From NCBI RefSeq assembly GCF_000423525.1, contig NZ_AUID01000016.1, positions 1-64,000 on the forward strand: a stretch of DNA of 64,000 nucleotides, in the 5' to 3' direction. The stretch comes from Proteocatella sphenisci DSM 23131 (GTDB taxonomy: Bacteria > Bacillota > Clostridia > Peptostreptococcales > Filifactoraceae). The notes beneath the pieces are model-generated. The model was not told where the DNA came from. It saw only the letters and a list, made by a program, of their open reading frames with translations, and ran no database searches. Below are positions 63,051 through 64,000 of this stretch, piece by piece; the stretch's first letter is position 1, and each line of letters opens with the position of its first letter. The translations under genes and the position numbers were made by a program.

Positions 63051-63590
63051 TTATACCCAAAAACCCGCTGCCAATACAATAAGCACTATAACAGGAGCCG
63101 GTATTTTTTTAGTCATTAATAACAAAGTTGTGACTGTCGTAACCAAAAGATTTTCAATACTGAAACCGTTCTTCTGCATCAATATTATCGCTGATACAGT
63201 AATAAGGCCTCCAGCTACAGCGGTTATCCCCTTAAGAGAGACCTTAATTCCCCTTATCTGCTTTAGGATTTCCCAAATTGGATATACAAAATATATCAGA
63301 AGAAGTCCTGGAAGGAAAATAGCTACTCCACTGACCATGGCACCTGTAATCTGAGTCAATGAACTCCCCCCACGAGTTGCCATTCCTCCTGCATATGCGC
63401 TGAAGCTGAACATAGGTCCTGGAAGTCCCTGTACAAGTCCAAATCCAGTAAGAAATTCCTGGCTTGTCATATACTGATTTATCTCTACCAGCTCGCTGTA
63501 CATAAGCGGGACAACTACCTGCCCTCCTCCGATTACAAGATAACCATACCTGTAAAAGCTCTCAAAGAGATTTATTATCCTGTTATCCAT
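63051..63590 (-). CDS. chrA: Chromate transporter (ChrA), C-terminal half
   Basis: The product has 179 residues from the ATG at 63590. FESFYRYGYLVIGGGQVVVPLMYSELVE and FGLVQGLPGPMFSFSAYAGGM are the second CHR domain of ChrA. The longer frame start at 63659 reads as non-family sequence. In the intact family both halves are one chain. The ATG overlaps the end of the middle frame by 16 bases and lacks a ribosome site, so this piece is either translationally coupled or the result of a frameshift. Confidence 0.85.
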   Translation of the reverse strand: MDNRIINLFESFYRYGYLVIGGGQVVVPLMYSELVEINQYMTSQEFLTGFGLVQGLPGPMFSFSAYAGGMATRGGSSLTQITGAMVSGVAIFLPGLLLIYFVYPIWEILKQIRGIKVSLKGITAVAGGLITVSAIILMQKNGFSIENLLVTTVTTLLLMTKKIPAPVIVLIVLAAGFWV

Positions 63591-64000
63591 CGATATATGC
63601 AGTACAATGCTTCTACGGCAAATACTGCAAATGCTATAAATGCTATAATATAAATCCACTGAGGATTAAGTTTCACATGATTCCACAGATTTTTTCACCT
63701 GAAGCCTTTATAGCAGCAATTCCTCCCGCAACAAGTACCAGCGGATATATCCATGGTGCTCTTATAAAATAGGTCACTGCAGCCCCAAATATAAGAAGCA
63801 TAAATCTCAGTCTGTCCTTCACAACCTTAGTTCCTATTCTGTATGCCGCAACTACTATGAATCCTACGGCCATCGGACCTACATATCGAAATCCATCCTC
63901 AGGCAGATTCATTGCATTCAGAAATTCACCAGAGAATGAAAGCGCAGTCATCAGAAGCAACACTGGCACTGACCACACAAGCATCGTAAGAAGTGCTAGC
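63575..64000 (-). pseudogene. chrA: Chromate transporter N-terminal half, frame broken, cut by window edge
   Basis: The frame entering from the right edge reads FRYVGPMAVGFIVVAAYRIG and WIYPLVLVAGGIAAIKASGEK (first CHR domain), then stops at 63673 after ICGIM. The next part, KNLWNHVKLNPQW then a membrane helix IYIIAFIAFAVFAVEALY, is typical of the ChrA linker but lies in another frame and ends at 63575. One extra A in the six-A tract at 63690-63695 would join both. A second shift would be needed to reach the C-terminal half. The alternative is three overlapping cistrons. Confidence 0.65.

Overview
The window comes from a low-G+C Gram-positive anaerobe of the class Clostridia, judging by AT-rich coding, strong AGGAGG-type ribosome sites, T-rich intrinsic terminators, two hybrid-cluster proteins, an oxygen-sensitive AsrABC sulfite reductase, phosphotransacetylase and many lipoproteins. 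I cannot name the species; a Peptostreptococcales-like amino-acid fermenter would fit. Nearly every gene lies on the minus strand. The exceptions are the zinc-ribbon gene at 1735, hcp at 3630, the SDR gene at 15829 and the NifX/NafY-type gene at 31989. I found no rRNA, tRNA, CRISPR array or prophage.

Region 1 (1-20.7 kb) is redox and stress housekeeping: a possible transposase start at the left edge, a secreted HExxH protein, CorA, DUF134, two Hcp proteins, Hsp20, an FNT channel-asrABC sulfite reductase operon with a Crp/Fnr-type regulator and a well-placed operator, a split permease, tandem hemerythrins, ElaA, an SDR, two tandem TIGR00300-type proteins and CsaA. A 71-80 bp hairpin-bearing repeat occurs twice, about 16.4 kb apart.

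Region 2 (20.9-36 kb) holds a GlnK/GlnL-type two-component system with an AGCS sodium symporter, a DUF4349 lipoprotein, an oligopeptide/nickel-type ABC transporter with fused ATPases, a NafY-like protein, and a solute-binding lipoprotein paired with a dCache diguanylate cyclase.

Region 3 (36.1-45 kb) is a complete atpDCQRBEFAG operon, the gene order of the N-ATPase (alternative Na+-type F-ATPase). The b subunit has a delta-like tail, and pta and a uridine-kinase-family gene lie just upstream.

Region 4 (45.2-55.8 kb) is a flavin-based extracellular electron transfer (FLEET-type) cluster: ndh2, dmkB, dmkA, a PplA-like lipoprotein and ApbE. Beside it are an IclR regulator, a complete siroheme-dependent haem operon (ahbCDAB) and a decayed katG remnant. 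Together the region suggests NADH to demethylmenaquinone to flavinylated lipoprotein electron flow, plus haem made from siroheme.

Region 5 (55.9-64 kb) looks somewhat richer in G+C by eye. It carries a sigma-54-controlled operon (4Fe-4S ferredoxin, AprA/FrdA-like flavoprotein, phloretin/DAPG-hydrolase-like protein) with a clear -24/-12 promoter, three GATGCA-N4-TGCATC-type upstream sites and its own PAS-AAA+ activator. This is the best candidate here for an undescribed catabolic system. A GGDEF-EAL protein and a chromate transporter broken across reading frames complete the window.
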